A stretch of 46,806 nt of DNA from Xanthomonas arboricola (lineage in GTDB: Bacteria; Pseudomonadota; Gammaproteobacteria; Xanthomonadales; Xanthomonadaceae): NCBI RefSeq assembly GCF_003353015.1, contig NZ_QREM01000009.1, forward strand, positions 299,538 to 346,343, written 5' to 3'. Position numbers and translations under genes: made by a program. A model generated the notes under the pieces. The model searched no databases. It saw only the letters and a program-made list of their open reading frames with translations, and was not told the DNA's origin. Each line of letters opens with the position of its first letter. The first letter of the stretch is position 1. Shown piece by piece: positions 21,343 through 30,552 of this stretch.

Positions 21343-21416
21343 TGCGTGCCTTGCGCGCTGCACGGCCTGCCTGCCGTGTGCGGGCGATCGATCGACAGCG
21401 ATAGGCGCACGACGGC

Positions 21417-22400
21417 TCATGCGAGCAACCGCGCGGCCGGGCTGGCGATCGGAGACACCCAGTGCTGGCTGTCCAGGCCAACCCCTGCGAAGGCGGCCTT
21501 CACCGCTGCGGCGGCAGCGTCGGCGGCCGCGCGCGATGCGAACCAGGCAAACACGCTGGGGCCGGCGCCGGAAATGCTGGCACCCAGGGCATCATGATCC
21601 AGCGCGGCCTGCTTGGCTGCGGCGAACCCGGCGATCAACGGCGCGCGGCGTGGTTCGATCAGCACATCACGCAGGCCCGCACGCACCAGACCGGCATCAC
21701 CGGCATGGCAGCCGGCCAGCACCAGGGCCAGGTTGGTGCTCTGCGCGACGAACTCGCGCAGCTGATAGTCGCCGGCCAGGGCTTCGCGCGCGCGCCGCGT
21801 TTCCAGCACCGCGTCCGGATGCACCAGCAGGCTGTGCCACGCCGCCGGCACGTTGATCGGCACCAGACGCTCCAGCGTGCACAACACCAGGCCGCCTAGA
21901 AACAGCGGCCCCAGGTTGTCGCCATGGCGGCTGCCGCTGGCCACCGCCTCGCCATCGAGGGCGTGCTGATACAGCTGCTCGTTACTCAGCGGCGTATCCA
22001 GCAGCGCGTTGGCGGCAACCAGCGCCGCCACGCACGACGCCGCCGAACCGCCCATGCCCGAACTCAGCGCGATGCCTTTGTCGATTTCGATCTCGAAACC
22101 GAACGGCAGCGCCAGCGCCGCGCGCAACGACATCAAGGCCGCACCCGCGGTGTTGCGTTCGGCATCCAGCGGCAGGGCCACCGTGGTGCCGCGGATGGCG
22201 GCGATGCGCACCACGGGCGCGTCGATGCGCCGCACCGTGACGGTGTCGCCGACGCCGTCGATGGGATAGCCGAGCAGATCGAATCCCACCGCCACATTCG
22301 CCACCGAGGCCGGTGCGAAGGCACGTGCCTGGCCCAGCTCGCGCGCAGCAATCGCCACCTGCTGCATCTCCGTAGCCTGGTCTGCAACCGCCTGGTTCAC
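21417..22400 (-). CDS. thrB: Homoserine kinase ThrB
   Basis: This GHMP-family kinase phosphorylates homoserine, supplying the ThrC substrate. The 327 residues show [20 protein letters not shown], the ATP-binding loop [16 protein letters not shown] and the C-terminal [16 protein letters not shown] chose the GTG at 22400 because it overlaps the thrA stop as GTGA, a common coupling arrangement; the in-frame ATG at 22367 is a less likely alternative. Confidence 0.95.
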   Translation of the reverse strand: MNQAVADQATEMQQVAIAARELGQARAFAPASVANVAVGFDLLGYPIDGVGDTVTVRRIDAPVVRIAAIRGTTVALPLDAERNTAGAALMSLRAALALPFGFEIEIDKGIALSSGMGGSAASCVAALVAANALLDTPLSNEQLYQHALDGEAVASGSRHGDNLGPLFLGGLVLCTLERLVPINVPAAWHSLLVHPDAVLETRRAREALAGDYQLREFVAQSTNLALVLAGCHAGDAGLVRAGLRDVLIEPRRAPLIAGFAAAKQAALDHDALGASISGAGPSVFAWFASRAAADAAAAAVKAAFAGVGLDSQHWVSPIASPAARLLA

Positions 22401-24904
22401 AAGCGTGCCCCCTCGCCCGCGGCCACCCGCAGCAGATCGGCGAACACGCCGGCCGCGGTAACTTCCGGGCCCGCACCGGGCCCCTGCACCACCAACGGGT
22501 TTTCGCAGTAGCGACGGGTGGTGAACTGCACCACGTTATCGGTCAGGCGCAGATTGGCGAAGGCGTGATCGGCCGGCAGCTCCACCAGGCCCACGCTGGG
22601 CGCGCGATCCGGCGGCAGCTGCGCGACATAGCGCAGCACATTGCCGCGCGCACGCGCATCGGCCAGGCGCTGTGCGAAGGTCGCATCCACTTCCTGCAGG
22701 CGTGCCATGAAGTCCTCCACGCTGGCCTGGCGCAGTGCTTCGGGCACCAGGCTCTCTACGTGCACATCCTCCAGGCTGATCTCGCGCCCGGCTTCGCGCG
22801 CCAGGATCACCAGCTTGCGCGCCACGTCCACACCGGACAGATCGTCGCGCGGATCCGGTTCGGTATAGCCCATGCCGCGCGCCTGCGTCACCAGTTCGGC
22901 GAACGGCACGCTGCCGTCGTACTTGTTGAACAGCCAGGCCAGGGTGCCGGAGAAGATGCCCTCGATCGAGGTCACCGCATCGCCGGTATCGACCAGATCG
23001 CGCAGCGTGGTGATCACCGGCAAGCCGGCGCCCACGGTGGCTTCGTAACGGAAGCGCGCGCCGCTGGCGTCGGCCGCCGCACGGATCGCCTGATACCGCT
23101 GCAACGGGCCGGAGCCGGCCTGTTTGTTAGGCGTCACCACGTGGATGCCGGCAGCCAGCCAGTCCGCATAGCGATCTGCCACTTCCGCGCTGCCGCTGCA
23201 ATCGATGATCACCGTATGCGGCAGATGCGCGGACAACAGATGCGTGGTGAAACGCTCCAGATCGGTCGCGGTGGCTGCGGAGGCGAAGGCATCGCGCCAG
23301 TTGCCGACCAGGCCGCGCTCGTCCAGCAGCATGCGGCCACGCGAGACCACCGCGCGCAGGCGCAGATCCAGGTTGGCCTTGCCCAGCAACTGCGGCTGCG
23401 CAATGCGCAACTGGTCCAGCAACGCCGCGCCCACGTTACCCGGGCCAATCACGCCCACCGAGAACGTCTGCGGCGACAGCCAGAAGCCGGCATGCGCCGC
23501 GCGCAAGGCCTTGGTCGCATGCGCCGCGTCGATCGCCACCGAGATGTTGCGCTCCGAGGAGCCCTGCGCAATCGCCAGGATATTGACCTGCGCACGCCCC
23601 AGCGACTCGAACAGCCGCGCCGCCACACCCGGCTGCCCGGCCATGCCATCGCCCACCGCCGCCAGCACGCTGATGCCGGTGGTCAGCTGCACGCGCTGCA
23701 CCTGGCCGACCGTGAGTTCATGCGCGAAGGCCTGCAGCAAGGCATTGCGCGCGCGCTCGGATTCATGCTGCTTGACCACGCAGCAGATCGAATGCTCGGA
23801 CGAGCCCTGCGAGATCATCACCACCGACACCTGCGCCGTGCGCAGCGCCGCGAACACGCGCTCGGCGGTGCCTGGCACGCCGATCAATCCAGTGCCTTCC
23901 AGATTCAGCACGGCCAGGTCGGGGCTGAGCGTCAGCCCCTTGATCGGCCCGCTCACCGCGCTGCTGGCGGTGATGCGCGTACCCGGATGTTCGGGCTGGA
24001 AGGTATTGCGGATGATGATCGGCAAGCCGCGCTCGATCGCCGGCGACATGGTCTGCGGGTGCACCACCTTGGCGCCGAAATAGGCCAGCTCGCAGGCCTC
24101 GTCGTAGCTCAGCGTTTCCAGCTGCACCGCTTCGGGCACCACGCGCGGATCGGCCGACAGTACGCCGTCAACGTCGGTCCAGATATGCAGCTCATCGGCA
24201 TCGAACAAGGCCGCGAAAATTGCACCGGAATAATCGCTGCCGTTGCGCCCCAACGTGGTGATGCGGTCGGCGCGGTCGCGCGCCACGAAGCCGGTGACCA
24301 CCACGCGCGTCTGCGGATGCGCCTGGCGCCAGCTCGCAAGCCGCTGCGCGCTGGTGTCCCAATCCACATCGACACCGAGTTCGCCGCGGTTGACCACCAG
24401 CACATCGCGCGCATCCAGCACCGCGCAATCCTCGCCAAGCGCGCGAAAATGATCGCCCAGCAACTGCGCCGAATACACCTCGCCCAGGCCTTGCACGCGG
24501 TCGAGCACCTCGCGCGGCAGCTCGCCGATCACCGCCAAGGCGCCGAGGATTTGCGACAGGTGCTCGAAGCGCTCGTCCAGCCACTCCACCGTCGGCCCGG
24601 AATGCTCGCCCAGCAGGGCTACCGCCGCACCGCGATGGCGCGCCCGCGTTTCATGCCAGCGCTCGCGCCATTCGGGGCGGTTCTGCGCGGCCAGTTCGGC
24701 CAGTGCGATCAACGCATCGGTCACCCCCTTCATCGCCGACACCACGGTGACCTGCACGGTCTCCTCGCGCGCCAGCAACAACTGCGCCACATGCCGGTAG
24801 CGCTCGGCATCAGCTACTGAGGTGCCGCCGAATTTGTGCACGACGGTGCGCGCAGAGGACGCGAGAACAGCAGCGGGTTCGAGTGAAACAGCAAGCGATG
24901 ACAT
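22397..24904 (-). CDS. thrA: Bifunctional aspartokinase I / homoserine dehydrogenase I ThrA
   Basis: This enzyme carries out the first and third steps from aspartate toward threonine. The 835 residues comprise an aspartokinase domain ([12 protein letters not shown] at about 22-33, later [11 protein letters not shown]), tandem ACT-like regulatory repeats at about 335-475 that bind threonine in the family, and a homoserine dehydrogenase domain with [13 protein letters not shown] near 485 and [10 protein letters not shown]. The ATG at 24904 has GAGG about 9 nt upstream. Preceding it are an attenuator and the thrL leader peptide, so threonine/isoleucine supply probably controls the operon by transcription attenuation. 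Confidence 0.96.
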   Translation of the reverse strand: MSSLAVSLEPAAVLASSARTVVHKFGGTSVADAERYRHVAQLLLAREETVQVTVVSAMKGVTDALIALAELAAQNRPEWRERWHETRARHRGAAVALLGEHSGPTVEWLDERFEHLSQILGALAVIGELPREVLDRVQGLGEVYSAQLLGDHFRALGEDCAVLDARDVLVVNRGELGVDVDWDTSAQRLASWRQAHPQTRVVVTGFVARDRADRITTLGRNGSDYSGAIFAALFDADELHIWTDVDGVLSADPRVVPEAVQLETLSYDEACELAYFGAKVVHPQTMSPAIERGLPIIIRNTFQPEHPGTRITASSAVSGPIKGLTLSPDLAVLNLEGTGLIGVPGTAERVFAALRTAQVSVVMISQGSSEHSICCVVKQHESERARNALLQAFAHELTVGQVQRVQLTTGISVLAAVGDGMAGQPGVAARLFESLGRAQVNILAIAQGSSERNISVAIDAAHATKALRAAHAGFWLSPQTFSVGVIGPGNVGAALLDQLRIAQPQLLGKANLDLRLRAVVSRGRMLLDERGLVGNWRDAFASAATATDLERFTTHLLSAHLPHTVIIDCSGSAEVADRYADWLAAGIHVVTPNKQAGSGPLQRYQAIRAAADASGARFRYEATVGAGLPVITTLRDLVDTGDAVTSIEGIFSGTLAWLFNKYDGSVPFAELVTQARGMGYTEPDPRDDLSGVDVARKLVILAREAGREISLEDVHVESLVPEALRQASVEDFMARLQEVDATFAQRLADARARGNVLRYVAQLPPDRAPSVGLVELPADHAFANLRLTDNVVQFTTRRYCENPLVVQGPGAGPEVTAAGVFADLLRVAAGEGARL

Positions 24905-24950
24905 CGACAGACCTCGTTGGGGAGGCCCCGTCCGCATCAGATGAGGGAGG

Positions 24951-25027
24951 AAAGCCCCCGCATCCTGATCCGGGTGCGGGGCCGTTGTTTTCGGAAGTTA
25001 CGCGAAGACGACGGGCCGCACCGGGCG
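24951..25027 (-). promoter_or_regulatory. thr operon attenuator (terminator and antiterminator segments)
   Basis: On the minus strand, segment 3 (GGCCCCGCACCCGG, within 24968-24983) can pair with segment 4 (TGCGGGG, 24956-24962) in a 7-bp G+C stem followed by GCTTTCC, a weak intrinsic terminator ending near 24951. Segment 2 (CCCGGTGCGGCC, about 25014-25026) lies just after the Thr/Ile codons of thrL and shares a 7-bp complement, GGTGCGG, with segment 3. A ribosome stalled on the Thr/Ile codons would leave segment 2 free to block the terminator. A ribosome reaching the stop codon would cover segment 2. Confidence 0.65.
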
Positions 25028-25129
25028 AATGGTGACGGTGGTAATGGTGGTGCTAATGCCGGCCACGCCCGCACCCGGCCGCAGCTGCGGCTGACAGGTA
25101 AGCGAAGCGGTGGCGAAAGCATCAGGCAT
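24998..25129 (-). CDS. thrL: thr operon leader peptide ThrL
   Basis: This 43-codon reading frame starts ATG CCT GAT at 25129 and ends TAA at 24998, 94 nt before thrA. Codons 25-34 encode ISTTITTVTI, holding five Thr and three Ile. The ISTTITT core is the same as in the E. coli thr leader. The downstream RNA can form competing hairpins, so this is the sensor peptide of an attenuator. An in-frame ATG at 25144 would add five residues. No Shine-Dalgarno precedes either ATG, so the message may be leaderless or poorly initiated. Confidence 0.8.
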   Translation of the reverse strand: MPDAFATASLTCQPQLRPGAGVAGISTTITTVTIRPVRPVVFA

Positions 25130-25136
25130 GGAGGCA

Positions 25137-25165
25137 AAAGACATCACCGGGGCGAAGGCTGTCAA
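25137..25165 (-). promoter_or_regulatory. Candidate thr operon promoter
   Basis: A perfect TTGACA -35 box lies at 25160-25165 on the minus strand. The region 17 bp downstream (GTCTTT, 25137-25142) is a poor -10 match. If used, transcription would begin close to the thrL ATG at 25129. From here to the tspO stop (25166-25425) I see no gene. Confidence 0.35.
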
Positions 25166-25425
25166 GCGCCGCGTATCACGCCTGCCTCGCGCAACACCAC
25201 GTCTGCACAGAAAGCCTTGCGGGACAAAGATTTAAGCAAGGCAGTCCCAAACGATTGATTGCCATGGAAACTTTTTATGCGCCGAGCCGAGCGGCGCTTG
25301 CGCAGCATCCTGTCGCGGAGACCTGGTGCCGGACGACGCCGGTTCCGGCTAACTCAGCGTAGCGACCACGCCCCTTCTCGCGCCGAACACACGGATGCAT
25401 CAGCCACTTTCGACCGATGCAGGAC

Positions 25426-25911
25426 TTAGCCAAGCACCTGCGGGTTGAGCTGCCACACCGCGTAGTTCAACGCAGCCGCGAAACTCACCCACAGCAGGTA
25501 GGGCACCAACAGCCACCCAGCAGTGCGCTGCCGCCTGGCGAACGCCGCAATCGTCAGCACCAACGTCAACCACAGCGCGACGATATCGGCAAACGCCCAC
25601 GCCCCCATGTGCCAGGCAAAGAACAACCAGCTCCACAAGCCATTCAAGCCCAGCTGCAGCAGGAACAGACCCAGTGCCCCACACGCACTGCTCCACCCAT
25701 CGCGGCGCCAGACCAGCCACACCGACACCGCCATCATCCCGTACAACACCGTCCACACCGGCCCGAACAACCAACCAGGCGGCGCCCAATCCGGCCGCTG
25801 CAACCCGGCGTAGAAGCTCGCCGCCTTGATCGACGCCGCCGCCCCCAGCGCCGCCACCAGATAGCACAGCACCAACCAGCCCAACAGCCCCAGCCATCGC
25901 GATTTACGCAT
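25426..25911 (-). CDS. TspO/MBR-family membrane protein
   Basis: This protein of about 160 residues with five hydrophobic helices belongs to the TspO/peripheral benzodiazepine receptor family, inner- or outer-membrane proteins that bind porphyrins and other hydrophobic ligands. Diagnostic segments are FYAGLQRPDWAPPGWLFGPV, WTVLYGMMAVSVWLVW, LNGLWSWLFFAWH and the C-terminal AALNYAVWQLNP. I use the ATG at 25911 (RKSRWLGLLGW); the in-frame GTG at 25926 adds five residues and cannot be excluded. It is co-oriented with thrA downstream, but 260 bp and a separate promoter lie between them. Confidence 0.85.
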   Translation of the reverse strand: MRKSRWLGLLGWLVLCYLVAALGAAASIKAASFYAGLQRPDWAPPGWLFGPVWTVLYGMMAVSVWLVWRRDGWSSACGALGLFLLQLGLNGLWSWLFFAWHMGAWAFADIVALWLTLVLTIAAFARRQRTAGWLLVPYLLWVSFAAALNYAVWQLNPQVLG

Positions 25912-26359
25912 CCGTTTCCCGTCCACTCTGATTTACCGCCTATCTTTTTTTCCTGAAAAATCGATGACCGCGGCACCGGTTCCCACACTTCCTCGGCACC
26001 AAACCGCATGACCCGGGACATCAAAGCAAGAAAGCGCCATCTCGATGGCAATGTTCACCTCACCGCATTTTCGGCGGCCTGCCCGATCCGTTTGCCTGTC
26101 TGCATGTTCAATAGTCCTGTCGACCCCAGTCCAAACCCATCACCTCACCAAACCGATTAACTCAACGCAAGATCAATCGACACTTCACGATTAAGCAGCA
26201 GTAACACCATTTCCGCGAAACCCGCCGACGGCAATGCCACGGGCAAGATCCTACCCACCCGGACGCTACGATCAGGTAGTCACGCTGGAGTCGTGCAAGT
26301 TGCAGCGTGAGATTGCCGATCACGGGCCGGCTCGTTTCGTTTCGCTTCCCCCGTCATAT

Positions 26360-26388
26360 AAAAAACCACCTCGTTCACCGATAGGTGG
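26360..26388 (-). terminator. Minus-strand intrinsic terminator with T6
   Basis: On the minus strand CCACCT (26388-26383) and AGGTGG (26371-26366) form a 6-bp stem with an 11-nt loop, directly followed by TTTTTT and ATAT. In the plus direction the same stem has no T run. No minus-strand gene precedes it within about 200 bp, so it may end a small antisense or regulatory RNA. Confidence 0.5.
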
Positions 26389-26416
26389 CGTTCTGATCGT
26401 CGAATTGGCACATAAA

Positions 26417-26432
26417 TGTGACTTACATCGCA
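26417..26432. promoter_or_regulatory. CRP/Clp-like binding site upstream of pgaA
   Basis: TGTGACTTACATCGCA matches the TGTGA-N6-TCACA consensus with one mismatch. It lies 138 bp before the pgaA start. Xanthomonas Clp uses this consensus, is inhibited by cyclic di-GMP and controls extracellular polysaccharide genes, so regulation of pga by Clp is a reasonable inference. Confidence 0.55.
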
Positions 26433-26569
26433 TTTCTAACGAACTGATCCGATGAAGGTAGCGTTAAATTGGTGATGACGTAGACTTTACATAGGCATAC
26501 GCAGTATCGCCGGTCGTCATACGCCTGGATCGCTAATGCACTGCCCCTTCCCCCAGCTTTCGCAACCAC

Positions 26570-28669
26570 GTGCGTCGCGGTTGTCCTGACCGCACGGGCG
26601 CACTCACTCCTCTGCTCAGCCTCGCCTTGATCGCCCTATGTGTGCCCCAGGCACACAGTGGCGAAGTGCGGCCGAACGGAGTGCCTGACGCCTCCATTGC
26701 CCTTACTCCCATGCAGCAGGCCGAGCACCTACGCGGCCAGCAGCGCTATGCGGATGCCTTGGCCCTTTATCAGCGGGTACTGCGTGCAGACCCACGCGAT
26801 CGCGGCGCCTACACCATGCGTGCGATCACGCTGAGCGACCTCGGTAGCGCACAGCTCGCGGCAGAGGCCGTGTGGCGGCATCCGGACTGGTTTTCGCAGC
26901 AGGAGCGCGAGCGCATCGAAAACGACCGCGTCGCCCGCATGATCGGTTGGGCCAGCGCCGAGCCCATTGATGCTGCGCACCGCTACGCGGAGACCGACCA
27001 GGCCTTGGCCAACGTCGCCCGCATCGAACGCGAATCACCGCCGAAGGCAGCGTGGGAAGCCACCCGGCTGCGTGTCGACAGCCTGGTCGCGCTCAACCAG
27101 CGCCAGCGCCATCGCGACGTGCTGGCCAACTATCAGGCATTGAAGGCGGAAGGCATCGACGTCCCCGCATACGTACTGCCCACGGTCGGCGATTCGCTGA
27201 TGGGCCTGCGCCGCCCGGCCGAGGCCGAGGCGGTGCTCCGGCAAGCCTTGCAGCACAGTCCCGATGACTTCAATACGCAGCTGTTGCTGGGCTATGCGTT
27301 ACTGGAACAGGAGCGCTTCGATCTGGCGATGCCGCTGTTCGAAAAACTCACAACCACGCAGGCACCGTGGCCGCGTCGCAATGGGGCGAGCAGCGGTTAC
27401 GAAAACTGGGATCGCTTCAGCGCAGACATCGCCCTGGCCACCGCACGCTCGGCGGCCAACGACAATCGCGGCGCGGACCGCCTGCTACGCGAGCGCGTGG
27501 CCATCGGCCCCGACAATGCGGAACTGCAGGCGGCACTGGCCTCGATCGAATTCCGCCGTGGTCACCCCGGCAAAGCGCTGCAGCGTGACGCGCTGGCATT
27601 GACGCTGGATCCGCATCAGAAGCAGGCGCGCAGTGGCATGGTCGAAGCACAGCGCGATCTGGATCGCCTGGATCTGGCCGAGGCGACCTTCGCGCCGCTG
27701 CGCAAGGAATATCCGGATGACGCCGGCCTGCAACGGCTGGGTGCTTCGCTGGAACGCCAACGTGGCTGGCAGGTGCATCTGAGCCATGCACGCGGACGCA
27801 GCGATAACGACACCCTGACCAACAGCACCTCGCCGCTGGGCAACGACTTCGGTAGTACGTTGCTGGAAGCCGAATCGCCGTTTCTCGGCCAAGGCTGGCG
27901 TGTGGGTTTGCGTGCACGCGACGATTGGGCCGATTTCCGGGACACGCGCGTGCGCTATCGCAGCTTCTGGCTGGGCACGCATTACCGCTACGACCGGCTC
28001 GATTTCAGTGCTTACGGCGGACGTGCGCTCGACGACTTCGATCGCGATGGCACCGCCTGGGCGCTGGATGCCGGCTGGCGGTTTTCCGATGCCTGGTACG
28101 GCAGCCTGGCCTGGCGCACACGCGATCCGGACGCCTCATTGCAGGCACGCCGTTTCGGCATCACTGGCGACAGCATCGGCGCCGCCCTGCGCTGGACACC
28201 AAACGACGAAAGCCGTTGGGAACTGCAGGCACGCCAGCTGCGCTACAGCGACGGCAATCGGCGCGATCAGCTGGATCTGTCCGGCAGCCAGCGCCTGTGG
28301 GCCAGCCCGCACGTGCTGCTCGATGGCCTGTTCACCGCTTCGGCCGGACGCGCCGAAGACGACCGCGCCGTCAATTACTTCAATCCGCGCCGCAACTCTG
28401 CGGTGGCCGCTGGCGTGCGCATCGATCAGATCGGCTGGCGTCGCTACGACTACGCGTTCCGGCAGCGGCTGGAGGTCACGGTCGGGCCGACCTATCAGTC
28501 CGGCTTCGGCAGCCAGTGGGTGCCCAGCGCGGCGTATCGACACCTGTGGTCGCTGGGCGACGGCAGTGCGCTGAGCTACGGCGTGAGCTGGTCGCGCCCG
28601 GTCTACGACGGTCAGCGCGAACAACAACTTGGATTCGACCTGGATTTCCGATGGGGAGGTACGCCTTGA
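26570..28669 (+). CDS. pgaA: Poly-beta-1,6-N-acetylglucosamine export porin PgaA/HmsH
   Basis: This outer-membrane exporter of the biofilm polysaccharide PNAG has 699 residues. A signal peptide (LTPLLSLALIALCVPQAHS) precedes TPR-type helical repeats (about 45-400, for example AEHLRGQQRYADALALYQRVL). These bind partially deacetylated PNAG in the periplasm. From about residue 415 to the end, alternating aromatic-rich strands such as WRVGLRARDDWADFRD and YRSFWLGTHYRYDRLDFSAYG form a predicted beta barrel. It is clearly shorter than E. coli PgaA (about 807). The GTG at 26570 is the only usable start after an in-frame stop at 26534 that includes the signal peptide; no Shine-Dalgarno is visible. 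Confidence 0.88.
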   Translation: MRRGCPDRTGALTPLLSLALIALCVPQAHSGEVRPNGVPDASIALTPMQQAEHLRGQQRYADALALYQRVLRADPRDRGAYTMRAITLSDLGSAQLAAEAVWRHPDWFSQQERERIENDRVARMIGWASAEPIDAAHRYAETDQALANVARIERESPPKAAWEATRLRVDSLVALNQRQRHRDVLANYQALKAEGIDVPAYVLPTVGDSLMGLRRPAEAEAVLRQALQHSPDDFNTQLLLGYALLEQERFDLAMPLFEKLTTTQAPWPRRNGASSGYENWDRFSADIALATARSAANDNRGADRLLRERVAIGPDNAELQAALASIEFRRGHPGKALQRDALALTLDPHQKQARSGMVEAQRDLDRLDLAEATFAPLRKEYPDDAGLQRLGASLERQRGWQVHLSHARGRSDNDTLTNSTSPLGNDFGSTLLEAESPFLGQGWRVGLRARDDWADFRDTRVRYRSFWLGTHYRYDRLDFSAYGGRALDDFDRDGTAWALDAGWRFSDAWYGSLAWRTRDPDASLQARRFGITGDSIGAALRWTPNDESRWELQARQLRYSDGNRRDQLDLSGSQRLWASPHVLLDGLFTASAGRAEDDRAVNYFNPRRNSAVAAGVRIDQIGWRRYDYAFRQRLEVTVGPTYQSGFGSQWVPSAAYRHLWSLGDGSALSYGVSWSRPVYDGQREQQLGFDLDFRWGGTP

Positions 28670-30549
28670 TCCGCCTGCCGCTGTTGCTGGTCGCCTTGCT
28701 GCTGATGACGTTCGCGTCGTCGGCGCAGGCGGGCCTGCTGGTGCTCAGCTACCACGATGTTCGCGACGACGTCGCCGCCAAGGGCGATCCCGATCGTTAT
28801 GCGGTGTCCACCAGCAACTTCGCCGCGCATCTGGACTGGCTGCGCTCGCACGCCTATCACCCGGTGAGTGTGCAGCAGGTCCTGGATGCACGTGCCGGCA
28901 GGCGCGCCCTGCCCTCCAGGCCGGTGCTACTGACCTTCGACGATGGCTTGCGCAGCGTCTACACGCGTGTGTTCCCCTTATTGCAGGCCTATGGCTATCC
29001 CGCGCTGGTCGCACCGGTCACCAGCTGGGTCGAATTGCCGGCCGACCAGGTGGTGCCCTACGGCCATCGCGATTTCACCCACGATGATTTCGTCACCTGG
29101 GCACAACTGCGCGAAATGCAGGACAGCGGCCTGATCGAAATCGGTTCGCACAGCGACGATCTGCACAAAGGTATCCCCGGCAATCCATTCGGCAATCAGA
29201 CCCCGGCAGCGGTCACCCGTCGTTGGGAAGCGGGCAAGGGCTATGAGAGCGAAGCGGATTATCGCCAGCGCATCCAGACCGATCTGCGCCATAGCCGCGA
29301 CGCCATCGTGGCGCACCTGGGCAAACCGCCGCGCGCCATGGTGTGGCCGTATGCCGCCTACAACCGCGCCAGCAACGCCATTGCCGCGCAACTGGGCATG
29401 ACGCTCAGCTTTGACCTGGAAGGCCGTTCGCACGAAGCCGATATCGGCCAGCAGGGCCGCGACCGCGTGGACGGGCAATCGCTGGCCAGCCTCGGCCGCC
29501 TGTTGCTGTTCAACAACCCCGATGTGCGCGACCTGGCCGGCGAACTGCGACGCGACCTGTCGCGCGATGGCCTGCGTGCGATCCAGATCGATCTGGATTA
29601 CGTCTACGACCCGGACCCGGCGCAGCTGGCACGCAACCTCGACATCCTGGTCCAGCGCGTCAAGGACATCGGCCCCAGTCATGTGTTCCTGCAGGCCTTC
29701 GCCGACCCTGATGGCGATGGCGCAGCCGATGCGCTGTACTTCCCCAACCGGCATCTGCCGATGCGCGCGGATCTGTTCGGGCGTGTGGCCTGGCAGCTGC
29801 GCACCCGTGCCGGCGTGCGCGTCTTCGCCTGGTTGCCGGTGCTGGGCTTCCATCTGCCCGATGCACGGCAGCAGGCCGCGCTGCAGATTCGCGGCAAGGA
29901 CCCGAAGGATGTGCCGCGCCTGGATCCGGGCAACCCGCGCACGCACCAGCTGGTCGCCGACATTTACGAAGACCTGGCTGCGAACACCTACTTCGAAGGC
30001 CTGCTGTTCCATGACGATGCCTACCTGCGCGACGACGAAGTGCCTGGCTACGGCAACGGCGATCCGGCCAGGCGCACGCAACAGCTGATCGGCTTCACCC
30101 AGGAGCTGAAAGCCGCCGCCGAACGCTGGCGCCCCAAGCTGGTGACGGTGCGCAACCTGTTCGCGCAGCCGGTGCTGGAACCGCACAGCGAAGCCTGGTT
30201 CGCGCAGCGCCTGGACGCGTTTGCTTCGGCCTACGACTACACCGCGCTGATGGCGATGCCGTACATGGAGCAGGCCAACGATCCGCAACAGTGGCTGCAG
30301 CAACTGGCACAGCGTGTCGGCCAGCAACCGCATGGTTTGGAGAACACCATTTTCGAACTGCAGACCGTGGACTGGCGCACCGGCAAGCCGCTGCCGGAAG
30401 GCGTGCTGCTCGACCACACCAAGTTGCTCCTGGCTGCGGGCGTGCGCCATCTGGCGTACTACCCCGACGACTTCATCGGCGGCCATCCGTCTCTTCCCGA
30501 AGCGCGCGAGGCCATGTCGGCTCGGCAATTCCCATATATCGAGCGGTAG
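28666..30549 (+). CDS. pgaB: PNAG N-deacetylase / glycoside hydrolase PgaB/HmsF
   Basis: This periplasmic enzyme partly deacetylates PNAG and has an endoglycosidase-like domain. The 627 residues begin with a signal peptide ending SSAQA. The NodB-type domain shows LSYHDV, TFDDG (D92, D93) and GSHSDDLH (H162, H167) for metal binding and catalysis. The C-terminal GH153-type domain includes IQIDLDYVYD and FHDDAYLRDDE, with D450/D451 near the expected catalytic acid. I prefer the TTG at 28666: GGGAGG ends 6 nt before it and it overlaps the pgaA stop as TTGA. The ATG at 28651 overlaps that ribosome site. E. coli PgaB is a lipoprotein, but there is no lipobox cysteine here. Confidence 0.88.
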   Translation: MIRLPLLLVALLLMTFASSAQAGLLVLSYHDVRDDVAAKGDPDRYAVSTSNFAAHLDWLRSHAYHPVSVQQVLDARAGRRALPSRPVLLTFDDGLRSVYTRVFPLLQAYGYPALVAPVTSWVELPADQVVPYGHRDFTHDDFVTWAQLREMQDSGLIEIGSHSDDLHKGIPGNPFGNQTPAAVTRRWEAGKGYESEADYRQRIQTDLRHSRDAIVAHLGKPPRAMVWPYAAYNRASNAIAAQLGMTLSFDLEGRSHEADIGQQGRDRVDGQSLASLGRLLLFNNPDVRDLAGELRRDLSRDGLRAIQIDLDYVYDPDPAQLARNLDILVQRVKDIGPSHVFLQAFADPDGDGAADALYFPNRHLPMRADLFGRVAWQLRTRAGVRVFAWLPVLGFHLPDARQQAALQIRGKDPKDVPRLDPGNPRTHQLVADIYEDLAANTYFEGLLFHDDAYLRDDEVPGYGNGDPARRTQQLIGFTQELKAAAERWRPKLVTVRNLFAQPVLEPHSEAWFAQRLDAFASAYDYTALMAMPYMEQANDPQQWLQQLAQRVGQQPHGLENTIFELQTVDWRTGKPLPEGVLLDHTKLLLAAGVRHLAYYPDDFIGGHPSLPEAREAMSARQFPYIER

Positions 30550-30552
30550 CCG

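Larger units (their letters stand above)
25927..26569. other. Long intergenic region upstream of pgaA
   Basis: This spacer of roughly 640 bp lies between tspO and pgaA. No open frame in it resembles a gene. It is less G+C-rich than the flanking genes, especially after 26340. It contains a minus-strand terminator-like hairpin (26360-26388) and a CRP/Clp-like dyad (26417-26432). No promoter could be placed with confidence. Its length and features suggest a complex pga control region. Confidence 0.6.

Noticed and set aside
25279..25297. GCGCCG/CGGCGC hairpin as a terminator or riboswitch before thrL
   Set aside because: The stem is only 6 bp, lacks a T run on either strand, and has no further conserved structure that I can recognise.
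26536..26570. ATG at 26536 as the pgaA start
   Set aside because: It is out of frame with pgaA and ends at a TGA shortly after. The in-frame GTG at 26570 gives a good signal peptide.
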